DNA of 64,000 bases from Aristolochia californica (GCA_029961685.1 JARWKL010000001.1:61057314-61121313); one strand, 5' to 3'. Numbered from the stretch's first letter, positions 10,666 through 22,372 are shown. Translations and numbers: made by a program. Notes: generated from the sequence alone by a model not told the origin.

Positions 10666-12787
10666 ATGGCACAGTTTCCCCCACCGATGAGGCAATCTGT
10701 TGTAAAGCGTTCTAAAAAGTATTTGGAGGAGGCTCTATACAATAGGCTCTTCAGACAAGGGAGCTCTGATACGAGTGTTCGCATGGAGCTGAATCAGTTT
10801 CTCAACAGTCACAAGAGAGTGTACAAATGGGAAGTTGCTATGTCTATCAAGAAACTTCGAGACCGCAAGAGATACGGAGCAGCTTTGAAGGTAAGATCAG
10901 TAAACATGGTATGAGTTTTTTATATGTTGGCACACACTCCTTTTCAGGACAGATTTGAGATGCCAATGAGCTCAAATCAAGGATTTTATTTGCTTTAAAT
11001 ATTTTAAATTTTTTAATGTTATTTTTGGTATGTATCAACATATATCTGGTCTTACTTTTTTTTATCAGAATTGACCTGTTTAGTACTTCTTCAGACTTTT
11101 ACCATTATGTGTTTAGCTCAGCCTTTATATGCCATCATCTTCTGCCTCAGAGTGAATCCCTGGAAGCTATTTTAATTGTTCCTTTAGTATCTTCTAGAAC
11201 CTTGTTTTATCCTTTGTCAATCATATGCTGTTGGTCATGTCATACTTTCTTCATTGATGGCATGTATTTGATTGGCATTATCTTCATATATTTGTCTAAT
11301 TGCATACCTTTTTTGTTTATTTTTTTCATTTTTTGGGGGAAAATAAGACGTGTATACCCTTGTAATTAGTGTTAAAAAGGGAATTTATAATACTGGGAAG
11401 GGCAAATCTTTAAACATTTGTATGAGGGAACTGTACATTTTTGTATAAGGTGATCTTTTGTAGGAAAAAATTCTTTATTTCCTCTTTGATGTTTTCTGGT
11501 GGCCCTGTAAATTAGATGATGGAAATCTTTTCCTTTCTGCAGCTTTCAGAAGCTATGGCCAAAAGGGGCATGAACTTGACTGTGAGTGATCATGCAATCC
11601 AAATAGATCTTGTTGCCAAAGGTCGTGGTATCTCCTCTGCAGAGAAGTACTTCATGGACCTCCCTGAGACAGCAAAAAATCAACTTTGTTATGGTGCACT
11701 TCTCAACTGCTACTGTAAGGAGCTAATGACAGAAAAGGCAGAGGCCCTTATGGAAAAGATGAAGGAACTTCGTTTTGCTTCAACCTCCATGGCCTACAAC
11801 AGTTTGATGACGCTTTACACCAAAACTAGCCAACCTGAAAAAATTCCATCTATTATACAGGAGATGAAAACATCAGACGTGATGCCAGACTGCTATACTT
11901 ATAATGTATGGATGAGGGGGCTTGCTGCTGTTAAAGACATTGATGGGGTTGAGAGAGTCATCGAGGAGATGAAAAGGGATGGACGAGTGACTGCAGATTG
12001 GACAACATATAGCAATCTTGCTTCAATTTATGTTGATGCTGGTATGTTTGGGAAGGCAGATATAGCACTCAAAGAACTTGAAAAGAAAAATGCAAGAAAG
12101 GACCTTGGAGCTTTCCAGTTCCTGATGACTCTGTATGGTCGCACTGGAAATTTAGTTGAGGTATATCGAGTTTGGCGATCTCTAAAACTGGCTTTCCCAA
12201 AAATGGCAAACATTAGCTATCTTAATATGATTCAGGTTTTAGTGAATCTGAATGATTTACCTGGAGCAGTGAAATGTTTTAAAGAATGGGAGAGATCATA
12301 TGAAACTTATGACATCCGTCTTGCAAATGCTTTAATTGGAGCTTATACCAAAGCAGATATGCTAGATGAGGCTGAGAAAATGAAGAATCATGCAATAAGG
12401 AGAAAGGCAAAACCAAATAGCAAAACATGGGAGATTTTTATGGATTATTATTCGAGGAAAGGGAACATGAAGGAGGCAGCTAAGTGCATTACAAATGCTA
12501 TTGAAGCTGGAAGGGGGGACGGTGGAAAGTGGGTCCCTTCAAGAGATGTTGTGCATCGAATGATGTCTCATTACCTTCAAGAAAAAGATGTTGAAGGTGC
12601 TGAAGGGCTTTTGGAGATTCTTGACAAGGCAGAGGGCGAGAAGGGGGAGAAGGTGTTTGAGTCCTTGATAAGGACATATGCCGCTGCAGGGCAAAAGAGC
12701 CCATTGATTAGGCGACGGTTGAAGATGGAGAACATAGAGGTCAGTCCGGCTTGTAAGGAGTTGCTGGATGTAATCTGTGTAGAATGA
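10666..12787 (+). CDS. P-class pentatricopeptide repeat protein, At1g60770-like
   Basis: Two exons, 10666-10890 and 11543-12787, join in phase 0 (AAG|GTAAGA ... CTGCAG|CTTTCA) and encode 489 residues; the Arabidopsis protein recalled as At1g60770 is close to 490. The start MAQFPPPMRQSVVKRSKKYL matches that family. The body is a string of ~35-residue PPR helix pairs, for example AYNSLMTLYTKTSQPEKIPS, TYNVWMRGLAAVKDIDGVER and TTYSNLASIYVDAGMFGKAD. The C-terminus has the conserved LIRTYAAAGQKSPLIRRRLK. PPR proteins bind single-stranded organelle RNA. The basic N-terminus suggests organelle import, and no DYW or E domain is present, so editing-deaminase activity is not expected. The gene is intact. 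Confidence 0.95.
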
Positions 12788-12990
12788 GGATCTGTTCCTG
12801 GAGAAATTTTTTGCAACTAATGTTTTGTTCTCACTGGATTTTGCTAGTCTTTCAGTAGGTTGTTGCCTGCATGAAATTGTCCTTGATCCCTATAACACTC
12901 ACACTGTAAAGCAGAGTTATGGACACTAATAAGCATAAGGGTGAGTGAGGGGATTTCCTGTTTTAATGTGCTTTTCTGCGGGAGAGCATA

Positions 12991-13533
12991 TTATTTCTTG
13001 TAACAAAGTTCATTTACATGGGTGTAGTAGACCTTGAATATAAGCCAATACCTGCTAAAGCAAGCAAACATTGAGAGACCAACCAAAACAACGTCTTCAC
13101 AAACAAGAACAAATGTTCTGATTATCTTCCTTTTACAAGGATTGATACCAATCAGGTCCTTCCATCCAGTGGTGATTCTTGAGCTACAAACTGAACGTGG
13201 TACCAAAACAGATGAAATTGCAAGTATTGTTATGCCACTTGGACGCAGGATGGACACAGGCACAGCCGTGTTCAAACCAGGGTCCAAGTTACCAAAAACA
13301 CAAGGGTGGACACTGAAGTATGCACGCATTGAACATGGCGACGTTTGCACTGCTGTTTTCTTGTAGACTTGGTACTCAACTGCTGCTACTTGCTCTTGCA
13401 TTGGATAATATTGCGTTGCATTTGCATTTGAGGTGAAGCGAGTAGCAAAAGCTTTGTCCATAATTTCTAGTTCAATAGAGAAGCCCATCAAAATAAAGTT
13501 TGCAATCAGAATTAAATCCACCATAGTATGCAT
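12991..13533 (-). CDS. Unidentified open frame downstream of the PPR gene
   Basis: A 180-codon frame reads from the ATG at 13531-13533 leftwards. It opens with a hydrophobic stretch (MVDLILIANFILMGFSIELE) that could span a membrane and continues with a mixed segment containing several Cys residues. No family is recognised. The opposite strand is also open over 13034-13366, so this may be chance or the 3' untranslated region of the convergent PPR gene. It lies just downstream of the tRNA-Lys gene on the same strand. Confidence 0.15.
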   Translation of the reverse strand: MHTMVDLILIANFILMGFSIELEIMDKAFATRFTSNANATQYYPMQEQVAAVEYQVYKKTAVQTSPCSMRAYFSVHPCVFGNLDPGLNTAVPVSILRPSGITILAISSVLVPRSVCSSRITTGWKDLIGINPCKRKIIRTFVLVCEDVVLVGLSMFACFSRYWLIFKVYYTHVNELCYKK

Positions 13534-13575
13534 TGCCCGCCCAGTAATAATGCGTCTACCAGAGAGGATAAAACC

Positions 13576-13590
13576 AAAAAAAAAAAAAAA
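13576..13590 (-). terminator. Pol III terminator of tRNA-Lys
   Basis: A run of 15 A on the plus strand, so T15 on the minus strand, begins immediately after the tRNA 3' end. This is an unusually long oligo-T stop for RNA polymerase III. Confidence 0.8.
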
Positions 13591-13663
13591 CGCCGTCTGT
13601 GGGAATCGAACCCACGACCACATGGTTAAAAGCCATGCGCTCTACCAGCTGAGCTAAGACGGC
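13591..13663 (-). tRNA. tRNA-Lys(UUU)
   Basis: 73 nt on the minus strand. The acceptor stem GCCGTCT (from 13663) pairs with AGACGGC, with discriminator G at 13591. The D-arm contains the A-box TAGCTCAGCTGG. The anticodon arm ATGGC-TTTTAA-CCAT carries anticodon TTT. The T-arm has GTGGGTTCGATTCCCAC, the B-box. No CCA is encoded and no intron is present, as expected for a nuclear tRNA-Lys. It reads UUU codons (AAA/AAG) in cytosolic translation. Confidence 0.97.
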
Positions 13664-14365
13664 TTATGTATCATTTATTCCAACGTTTTAATTTATTACC
13701 AATTAGATTTCGAGGGGGTGGTGTGCTAATATAACCATAAAGAATGATATAGAAATATGAAAACTAAGACAATAACCCCAGTTTTTGGCTTGGGCGAAAT
13801 GAAAAAGAGAAAGAAACAAATAAAGTAAATTAATGAAAGGTAAAAAGAGAGGGACGTTTAAAACTTTCATCCTTAAAAAGTGGGTAAAATAAATGTAAAT
13901 GACATCTTAAAAACTAAATTGTAAGTGTTCATCATCAAGAAGACTCTTGAATTTTTTTTGAGAAAAATGACTGAAAGTTTGTTAGTTAAAGAGTACATAA
14001 ATTATATCAAATAAATCCAGAAATAGATATGGGTTAATGAGGAAATAGGCCTACGCCAGCCTATGATCATGGAAAATGAATTCAGTGCTAATTTTGCCTC
14101 AGGTTCTGGAAGGGGAATAAGAATGTTGCCTTTGTAGAATTCAGAAACAATGGAATAGTGACACTGTTTTCACTCGTGGTCGGATCCATGCACTAGACTG
14201 TGTTTTCCTGTACTTTCATAATTAATTTAATCTCCATCGTTTTAACTAAAGCCGAAACTGTTAAAATTCATTTACTTTTTCCATTATCTATTCTCTTCTG
14301 AATACGAGGAACCAACAACAACTTCTACTTTTGTGTATTTATTCCGCGTTTAGACTCTTACTAAC
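13664..14365. other. Intergenic, nothing recognised
   Basis: AT-rich DNA lies upstream of the tRNA gene. No coding or repeat signal was supported. Confidence 0.5.
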
Positions 14366-16135
14366 TAGGGGTGGCATCAAACCGAGCCAATTCGTAAGTG
14401 ACTCGAGCTCAGCTTGGTTCTGGCTCAGTTTGATTTGATTTATCTGGATCTCCAACCTAGAGGAGACTCGTTTAAGATAATGAGGTGAGTTCAACCGAAC
14501 CATGGTTCAGATTGAAAACTTGCGAGCTGGCTCGTTAGCTTAACGAGGGCTCGGGAGGCGGGAAGTCTTTGACTCTTCGAGTTCGAGTGGAAACTCTTTG
14601 TCTTTCGTTCTCTCAGGAATCAAGGAGAACAGGGTAACAATGTTTGATAGGCGACGATTGAGCGAAAATGGGGGGAATTTTGTCTTCTTATTTCTCATTC
14701 TCTCTCTTTGATTTCTTACTCTCAATCTCAGTCTTCGATTTCTTCCTCGTCGACGGAAGTGATGGAACAAAGGTAAGTTCTTGAAATTCTGGGTCCACGT
14801 TGTTTGTAACTGCTAGAGCAAAGTCCGCCAAGAGCCACGCCTGGTTGTTCTTGCCCTCCTTCCTTTGCCTTCGGCTCATACCCAGAAGAATCATCAAGCT
14901 CAAACCCCATAACATTTTCTTCTCATCAATCACACAAACCACTTGAGTTTTTCGAACCTTCTCCCCCATCTCCGCTTCGTTTGACTCACTACAACTGCTA
15001 TGAAGGCATCCCATTTGAAGAAATTAGGAGAAGAATGATAAAACGAGAACAGAGAGATGAGCAGACACAGAAAAAAGAAAAGAGACAAAAGTTGCAAAAG
15101 GAAAGTTCTTTGCTTGAGGAAGAGAATTTGGTAAAAAAGGAGATGGGAGGTGGGAATTTATGTCATTTAATGTTTTCATCAATGTATACTAAAAATTAAA
15201 ATAATTTTTAGAAATAGAGGCTAACATGGTCCCAATGGATATCGATAAACGATCAAGGGAAATTTATTAAAGCGAAAAAGGTGGGAGTTGGAGAGAAGCT
15301 CAAAAGGCAAGATTCTCCTTACCTTGAGTAAAGTTGATAGAAGGAACCCACAGAGAGAAACCAAACGAGTAAAACAAGTACAAAAGGATTGTCCCAGTCG
15401 ACTAGGTGTTTGCCGTTTAATTATCCGAGTTTACAAATGAACAAGAAGGCAAACAAGGGGAAGAAAACTGATTGGGTTTGGTAACCATCCAACACCTTTT
15501 GAGCCCAATCACTTGTCTTTTTCCCTTGTCTCTCTTATGTCCCTATTTGCCTCTCTTTTAATCTTAATCTTTTGGGGGATTTTTTCATTGCCGACGTAAT
15601 AGACTAGCAATGATTTTTTTTTATCTTTTATATTCCATTATTTATCTTCAATTTCGCATTAAAATTACTATGGATGAATGCCTCATATTGTTTTAGGAGT
15701 TTATTCCTACTCATTCCTCAGAGGTAATGGCTCTCACCCTATTATTGATTTTTTGTTTGATTTTTCTATTTTTTCATTGTATTATTTTGTTGGGTGTTTT
15801 GACTGCTTGGCAAATGATTCGTCAATCCTTAGCAGTCACCACTACTAGATATTTGAAGACTGTAGTTTAATGGCATCGTGTTTTGAGCTCTTAATTACAA
15901 AGGAGACATCGACCATTTTATATTGATATTTCAAAGATGTTTTTGTGCTTGATTATTGAATAAAATTTATGCATAATTATACATTTTTTTGAATAATTTT
16001 ATGTATACAATTTATTTGACATGTATTTTATATAAAGTTTTAAATATAAATCAAAACTTGAACTCGATTAAAATCATTGGACTCGAGCTCAATTATAATT
16101 TTAGGCTGGAGGCTAAGCTCTGCTCAAACATGAAT
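14366..16135. repeat. Repeat-derived region with CGAGCTC-rich ends (hAT-like terminus suspected)
   Basis: The region begins taggggtggcatc, a form often seen at plant hAT transposon ends, and is followed by subterminal CGAG/GCTC motifs at 14366-14540. Similar motifs return at 16060-16130 in inverse sense. The interior shows frames of no known family (for example 14688-15014 minus) and nothing like a transposase. A clean target-site duplication was not found, so class assignment is tentative. Confidence 0.35.
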
Positions 16136-16395
16136 TCAAAATATTTAAATTAAACCCGGCTGGATGTCTCCACTCAGAAACCTACTGAAAGAAATCCTAC
16201 TCAGAGGCCTACCGATAGGGGTGGCATCGAGTCGAGCTTCGAGCCGAACCTCGTCTCGAGCCTAAAATTGTTATCGAGCTCGAGCCCAAAAATTTTAACC
16301 GAGTTCGAGCCGAGCTTTAGCTTCAACATACATTTAAAAATTTTCAAAAAATATATATAAAATAAATTGTATATAAAATTATGTATACATTTTAC
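15985..16395. repeat. Large imperfect inverted repeat
   Basis: The left arm, about 15985-16130, reads as the reverse complement of the right arm, about 16216-16395. Shared blocks include GAACTCGRTTAAAAT, CTCGAGCTC and ATTTTAGGCT in matching order. About 85 bp of spacer lie between the arms. The right arm begins with the taggggtggcatcgag end that also occurs at 14366. Confidence 0.7.
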
Positions 16396-16400
16396 ATAAA

Positions 16401-16577
16401 ATTGGGCATAACCTCTACATCAAATTGGGCATAACCTATATATATAATACATGTATAAGATTGGGCATGACTTCTATTTAAAATTGAACATAATCTATGT
16501 ATATAATACCTATATAAAATTTGACATGACCTCTACTTAAACTTGGGCATAATCTATATACATAATACCTGCATAAA
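16401..16577. repeat. Three-copy 59 bp tandem repeat
   Basis: Units start at 16401, 16460 and 16519, each 59 bp, with starts attgggcataac, attgggcatgac and atttgacatgac and ends close to aatacNtgNataaa. A looser array based on cactccataaaatt follows to about 16700. Confidence 0.85.
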
Positions 16578-16699
16578 CACTCCATAAAATTATCTATATA
16601 TTCCATAAACACTTCATAAAATTATTTATACACTCCATACACTTCATAATATAGTCTAAACACTCCATACACTATATAACATTATGAATAAACTCCATA

Positions 16700-17222
16700 C
16701 AATAATCAAACACAACAAAATTAAATGAAATATCAATATCAATTTACAATCACCCAATTAAAAACTATAAATCCTTTAAATAAAATCATATTACTATTAG
16801 TGACTTATTAGAAAATTATAAGAAATATTTTAATTTTTTCTTAGGAAAGTTAAATGGACCTCTATTGCCTCTTCTAGAGAAATAAATAAAAATTAATAAT
16901 CAATATAATATATTATTATACTTATCGATACATTTTTAATCAAATAAAATGTCAAACACAAAATTACAATGAAAATTGCTTCATGCTAAAAGTATTATAG
17001 CATCAACTGTTAAATACTTATTTAAAAATTTTCTATAGAGTTTTCTACCCCATTTTGGCAAAAAAATCTTACTTAGAAAATTATATGACTTTTTAATAAG
17101 AATGTTCAATTAGAAAAATATTTACAAAAAACATGAGATACTAATAGTTCATCGAAACTTATTTCTATAAAATGTATTTTTAATTTGTTCAAGAGCTATG
17201 AGGAAGGAGAGTTTAACGAAAT
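16700..17222. other. AT-rich non-coding stretch
   Basis: Very AT-rich sequence with no open frame of note and no recognised element. It appears to continue the repeat-derived block to its left. Confidence 0.5.
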
Positions 17223-17700
17223 TTATTTTATTTTTTTTACTTTATGATCTCGCACGTGCGAAATCATCTTCACAGGGGGGCGGGGGGGACGGGGAGAGAT
17301 TATTTCTCCCATGAACTTACTAGTTCTGGTTTTCCGCTGAGACGATGCAGAGGGAAGGGGGTTACGGTGCCGGGGAGGACCTGTCGTCGGGGATGACAGT
17401 TGCGACGGCGACGACGACGACAGCGATAGAAACAGACGCGACGGCAAGGAGAGAAAGAAATCGAACAGACGGCGACAAAGGCAACCGACTAGCAACTGTC
17501 AACGACGATAGAGGCGATGACAACAACCAACGGGAGGGGCTCGACGGTGACGAGGGGAGGAAATTTTTCCCCCCCCCCCTGGCTCTCGCTCCCGCTCCCT
17601 CTAGATCTCGATCCCGATTTACCTCAAGCCGGATCGCGAGCCGACGGGAACATCCGTTACAGCATAGCGCCCGGGAAACTATTGAAGAGTGAAGACCGTT
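17223..17700. other. Abrupt GC-rich low-complexity block
   Basis: Base composition changes sharply here. There is a purine-rich G-run segment at 17275-17298, GACG-type triplet repeats at about 17400-17450 and a C-run near 17570. Open frames on both strands encode only low-complexity Arg/Asp or Pro/Ser protein, so they are composition artefacts rather than supported genes. Confidence 0.5.
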
Positions 17701-18073
17701 GGGAAATGCTAGCATTAATATTTAAAAAGAAAAAAGCAGCTTTTCCTTTTGTATCCTTTCCCGTGGAAGCGAGGCCCTGGTCATGACTTTTCGAAATCCG
17801 AGCAGGGGAGCCGTGCGACCCACCTTGGCTTTGTTCCATAGCTATTTCCTTCCCATTCACTCTGGCCTCTGATCGCATAAGCAGCTGGCTCTTAGTTTTG
17901 AGCTTTTGGCTCTTAGTCCTCTGTAGCACTGATGATGTTGATACCGTCTCAGGCTCTCGCTGCTGCAGCATCAAGTTATTCAAGTGCTCCAAGTGAAAGA
18001 ACTATCTCCTTAGTTTCGGTTTCCGGTTCTCCGGAAAGAGGGAACCACAGAGAGTTGTCAGATTCCTAGGAAG

Positions 18074-18193
18074 ATGTCCCCCCTTATCTGCTTTATCTTC
18101 CTATTCAGGCTTGCTCTTGGCAGCGACCCTTTTGCTTTCTTCGATTGGGCTGTGTCATACATCACTGCTTCGCCACTTGGAGTCACCCAGCAG
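18074..18193 (+). pseudogene. Orphan first exon of an SKU5-like multicopper oxidase
   Basis: Forty codons start at ATG 18074 and end at a good donor (CAGCAG|GTACCT at 18193/18194). The peptide has a signal sequence (ICFIFLFRLALG) followed by DPFAFFDWAVSYITASPLGV and TQQ. This is the mature N-terminus of SKU5/SKS and ascorbate-oxidase-homologue proteins, and the family has its first intron at the same place, before the V-I-x-x-N-G-x-F-P-G-P block. No second exon is visible downstream; instead there is non-coding DNA and a copia scrap. Related proteins are secreted cupredoxin-fold wall proteins. This copy is judged truncated. Confidence 0.7.
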
Positions 18194-19037
18194 GTACCTC
18201 TTAACGTGCTTCTTTTTATCACGAATTTTCCTTCCGAGATGACCAGCTTCCTGCCGTGTTCGTATATAGAATCTTCCTGCTTTTGGTGTTTGCTAGTGGA
18301 TTATTCCAACGTTTCGTGGCCTCATATAGTATCAGGAGGCAAATGCATTGCGAAACTTGTTTCCGTCAGTTTAAAAGACTATGCCTCAGTAACTGTAGCG
18401 TCTCGAGTTGGACGCATAAACAGATAACGTAAAGAACTAAATTCCTGCAATTACTTGTCGTTACTCAGAAAGTGAATGCTGTCGGTGTTTCAAAGATTTA
18501 TGTTAGCAAGTATTTATAGTGAACCTCTCGTTTCAATGCTTTGGTACTCATATACTTGAAAACGATGAGACCCTTCTGAGCCAAGTTGCGAAGGAACTTA
18601 TGAGTCAAGAACATTCAGTGATTGCTTTGTGTGAATTTGCCTCACTGAATGATTATCTGTAACTGGCGAGGGTTCAAAGAAAAAAAGAAACATATTACTT
18701 GTTAATGTTACAGGGACTTACAGAGTGTTTATGTCATCTAGCAAGTAAAAAATTACTTTTCCTCTGGTAATGCAGAGGACTTTGTTCATCAACAATTAAT
18801 GGAAATTAGTTTGCTTCCTTTTCAACTAAAGCATAAGCTTAAGCAACTATGCAAGGGAGAACCAAGTCAGGATTCGTAGCAAAAGCCACTAGGATATCTG
18901 CTAAATAAGGACATTAAATTTAGAATTGAGTCTATTGCTATCTTGACCACCTTGTCCATTAACAGTGATTGCAGCTACTAGCTATACTTTGCTGTTGAGC
19001 CAATGATAAGACAATGTATCTATCTTTGACCCTCAAT
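18194..19037. other. Non-coding DNA after the orphan exon
   Basis: No SKU5 exon 2, no copper-site His-rich motif and no other gene could be read on either strand. Confidence 0.5.
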
Positions 19038-19237
19038 GTTGTTAGTCAATTCATGGAGTATCTTTGCAAGGTTCATGTGGAAGTTGCCCAAGGAATCTTA
19101 AAATATCTGAAAAGATTAATTGGAAAAGGGTTATTCTTTAAGCCTCATGATTACATGAAGATAAATCTTTTTGGGAGATAAATAAGCTGGAAGAGCAAGA
19201 AACAAAATGTTGTAGTTTGTTCCAGCAATCCTTTATA
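19038..19237 (+). pseudogene. Copia RNase H fragment
   Basis: Reading from 19038 gives VVSQFMEYLCKVHVEVAQGI followed by LKYLKRLIGKGLFF. After an internal deletion and a stop it gives ISWKSKKQNVV. These match the start and middle of the copia RNase H region (SQFM...RYLKGTPGKGLLF, then SWRSKKQ). The CDADWAG metal site between them is missing. No LTR is seen nearby. Confidence 0.75.
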
Positions 19238-20007
19238 GGTATAGTGATGCAATAATAACAAGTTGAGAGTGCTTCCCCAGCGCCTTCGACTTGCCTTCAT
19301 GTCTTTGCGAACAGATTCTTCACCCCTCGATGTGGAAGGGCTCTGAGTTGTTGTCATTAGTTAGACGAAGATCTAGTGACTACTCTCTCTCAACCTCTCG
19401 TTCACATATACAAACAAGGAGACATGCCCACAAAGACTGATAAACTCGCAGAAAAACAGTTTCCCTCACTCACAACTTCTTTGATAGTCATGGCAATACA
19501 GTAAAGAGTTAATCCATGATGAAAAGAGAATTCCTCTTACTTGTGTAACGAAAAAGATTCTATGCCTCCTAACACAACAATTGTAGGGTATGCAAATTTT
19601 CTTCATATTTCCATCAGGAACCACAACATAATGCAGAAACCATCAGGACATCTAAACAAATCTGCCAGAGTAACTCGGATGGTACGCAGTCAAGCACTTG
19701 GTACGCATCCTCTGGTTTAGTAAACTGCTTTTATAGTTTTGCATTAAGCTGAATGAACTTCTAAAGGCAGTTGTACCGTATAACTAAACACGTAACGGTA
19801 GACGATCAACCACTATAAAAAAAAAAAAAATCAATGAATAAAGTCGACAAATACGTGCGGAACCCAACGCATCACTGCATCAGTACATTCTTCCACAAGG
19901 ACCAAATGGAGTTCTAGGAAAACAAGTAATCTTTACCGTCACATACTGTTCGTTAATTAACATTCCACGACCGCCATATACAAATTACTAGAGTATAATA
20001 GAGTGTC

Positions 20008-20223
20008 TTAAGAAGCAGCAGCGATATATAAGATCCAGAGAAGGCGAATTTTACAGAGAAACAGCAGAGAGAAAGCAAGGTACCAGGTGTTTCCATCCGA
20101 CGCCGTTGCGATTGGCACGGCCGTGGTGAGGCCTTCCCTAGAAGGTGCCGCTTTGGTAGACCGCGGAGGAGATGGAAGCCAACGCGCCCATTCCTGAAAA
20201 GCTGCAACACTCTCATTTTGCAC
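20008..20223 (-). CDS. Small unidentified open frame
   Basis: A 71-codon frame from ATG 20223 opens MQNESVAAFQEWARWLPSPP and ends in a hydrophobic tail. Upstream on the same strand is a TTTGTAG|GGTTTACG acceptor-like site and an AGGGTTTA leader motif. The frame could also be left by a donor at about 20092 (CCTG|GTACCT), so it might be one exon of a small gene. No family is recognised. Confidence 0.2.
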   Translation of the reverse strand: MQNESVAAFQEWARWLPSPPRSTKAAPSREGLTTAVPIATASDGNTWYLAFSLLFLCKIRLLWILYIAAAS

Positions 20224-20439
20224 CCGTAATCGTAAACCCTACAAATAAAAAGAACGTCGAAAAAGTCAGAAATGATAAATTAGTAATAATTAAAGAAGAT
20301 AAAAATTAGAAAACATCCGGAATCTTCCAAATGGAAGAAAATGAAATTTTTGCTATGAAACACCAAATCTGTGCTTCGTATAAGGTGGCGCACAGCACAC
20401 CATGCATACGTACGCACGCGTAACTGCACCATCCCGTCC

Positions 20440-20470
20440 AATCAAATCAAATCAAATCAAATCAAATCAA
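20440..20470. repeat. (AATCA)n microsatellite
   Basis: About six copies of the pentamer atcaa, trailing into aaataaaataaac. Confidence 0.9.
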
Positions 20471-20479
20471 AATAAAATA

Positions 20480-22372
20480 AACTAAAATAAATTAAATATT
20501 TTAGCCAAAATGTGACCGCCCATTATATGTCACCTACATAATGGATGGAGCATAAAGATATGTTGGACTAAATGTAACAAATGCGCTATTTCATTATTGT
20601 GGTGTATAAAAATTAGAGCTCAGATCTTTAAGAAGTGGGGACCACAGGATGGACCACACTAATATTCATTCTTTTAGGACCTGTACTTGGGTGAGGTCAT
20701 TAGTATAATAACTTGTCTCCTAATCCTTCACTTTACGAGAATCATGGTTTTTAATTTAATAATAATAAAGTATATCCAACGGTTCAACCAACTTTAGAAG
20801 GTCCGAAGATCTATTATGTCTTCATTTACCCAATTATTTTTATTTAAGATTAAAATTTTGAATTATTTATTATTTTTTTAATTTAAAAAAAAAAAAAAGG
20901 GACAAAGGTCGTGAAGAGTGGCGCAGGAGTTGGATTGGACAGCACGGTTAGGTGTTCGAAACCCAACGCTATTGCCCGAACCGATTCATCCCGCCAGAAT
21001 GATCGCGTACTCCCTAATTGCCCACACTCTTATCAATAAATCACTTAAATGCCACGGCATGTTCTGACCTTTCCTTGTTTTATTTTACTAGGATTTAGGA
21101 AATTAGTGTAATTAAATTTAACAGACCTCTCAAACACTGTTAATAATTCACGTTTCTCGAATAGAGGAATTTATAACAAGGACCCACCCCATTTGGCAGA
21201 ATTGATGATCCATCATGAATTTTACCTAGAACTCTGATTTTGCTTAAGGTGAAAGTAAAATTGGACTCTAAAATGATTGGTAACGGTTATTAAGAAAGGA
21301 CTAAAAACAGAAGTATAACGTATATTGGGATATCGAATTGATTGAAACATACGTGACTAGGTAGGACGGACAAAAATTCCTTGCTTTGAGAACTTGAATA
21401 AATGAACAAGGACATGATCTATTATGGTCTCAGTTTCATGCAATCGGCAGAAACAGGGCCTAATTTATTTTGATTTGAAATCAGATCGTTGCCTTAATGG
21501 AAGTCTGATAATGCTTATGGCATCAACGACAACTGAAGTCAAATCCCTCTATTTCCGGGAGAAAAGTTCATAAATCATTAACCTTATCCCATCCTTAATC
21601 TGGTTGTTTGTCTCCCTTGTTGATAACGCAATAAGATCTATCTTCGGCTCATACATGATTCCAAATGCTCGTGTCATTAACATCACCACTTGTTTTATTT
21701 ATAACTCTCTCTAACTCAATGCTTCTCAGCTTTTTTTTTTTTTTTTAATTTCTCTAAAACTAAGGGGTGGGATCTATGAAATTATGCTTACTGCTACGTT
21801 ACTCCACATGAGGCCACATCATTTTTTTTTAAATCTAAAAAAAATTCATTCCTCTTTTCTCTTCCCTTACTTTTCTTAAAATTATTCTTTTCATGGGCGA
21901 AAACAGCAGAAAAAAAAAAAAAAAAAACAAAAGGATGAAGAAAGAGGAAAGAGAATTTTTTTGAATTTTAAACAGACACCACGTGAACCTGTTTTAAGTG
22001 GCGTGTTAACCAATGTCACGTGGGTTTTAACCTTCGTAATTCGGTATTCATACAAATATTTTTTTAAAGTTCAGTATTTTATTAAAAAAATAAAATTATT
22101 TGGGTATTTTTCTATATGTCCCTTAATTCTATCGATTCTTTTTCTCTTTTCGTCAAAACCATGCTTGAATCACTGTTTTGTAGCCGATGGTACTCGCGTA
22201 AATAACTGCTGCCGTAAGCCTGCTATTTTACTCTTTATTTCTGGTAATTAAATCCTTTTCAGAGGCACGAACGGTTTCGCCTCTTTACTTCTATAAATAT
22301 TACTTTAGATTTTTATTTCACCATCGACGCGTGACGCCTCATTTCTCTGTAACTTCCATTGTCTTCTCTCTC
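20480..22372. other. Intergenic DNA upstream of the VOC gene
   Basis: AT-rich, with poly-T at about 21731-21746, a poly-A run near 21910-21927 and the promoter of the downstream gene at its right end. No gene was supported; the 96-codon frame at 21961 has no known motif. Confidence 0.5.

Noticed and set aside
16381..16720. Possible CRISPR-like array from the regular repeats
   Set aside because: The units are contiguous tandem copies without unique spacers, and the genome is a plant; it is a minisatellite.
17345..17692. 115-codon plus-strand frame and its minus-strand counterpart
   Set aside because: Both are low-complexity products of GC-rich triplet-like DNA, open on both strands, with no domain.
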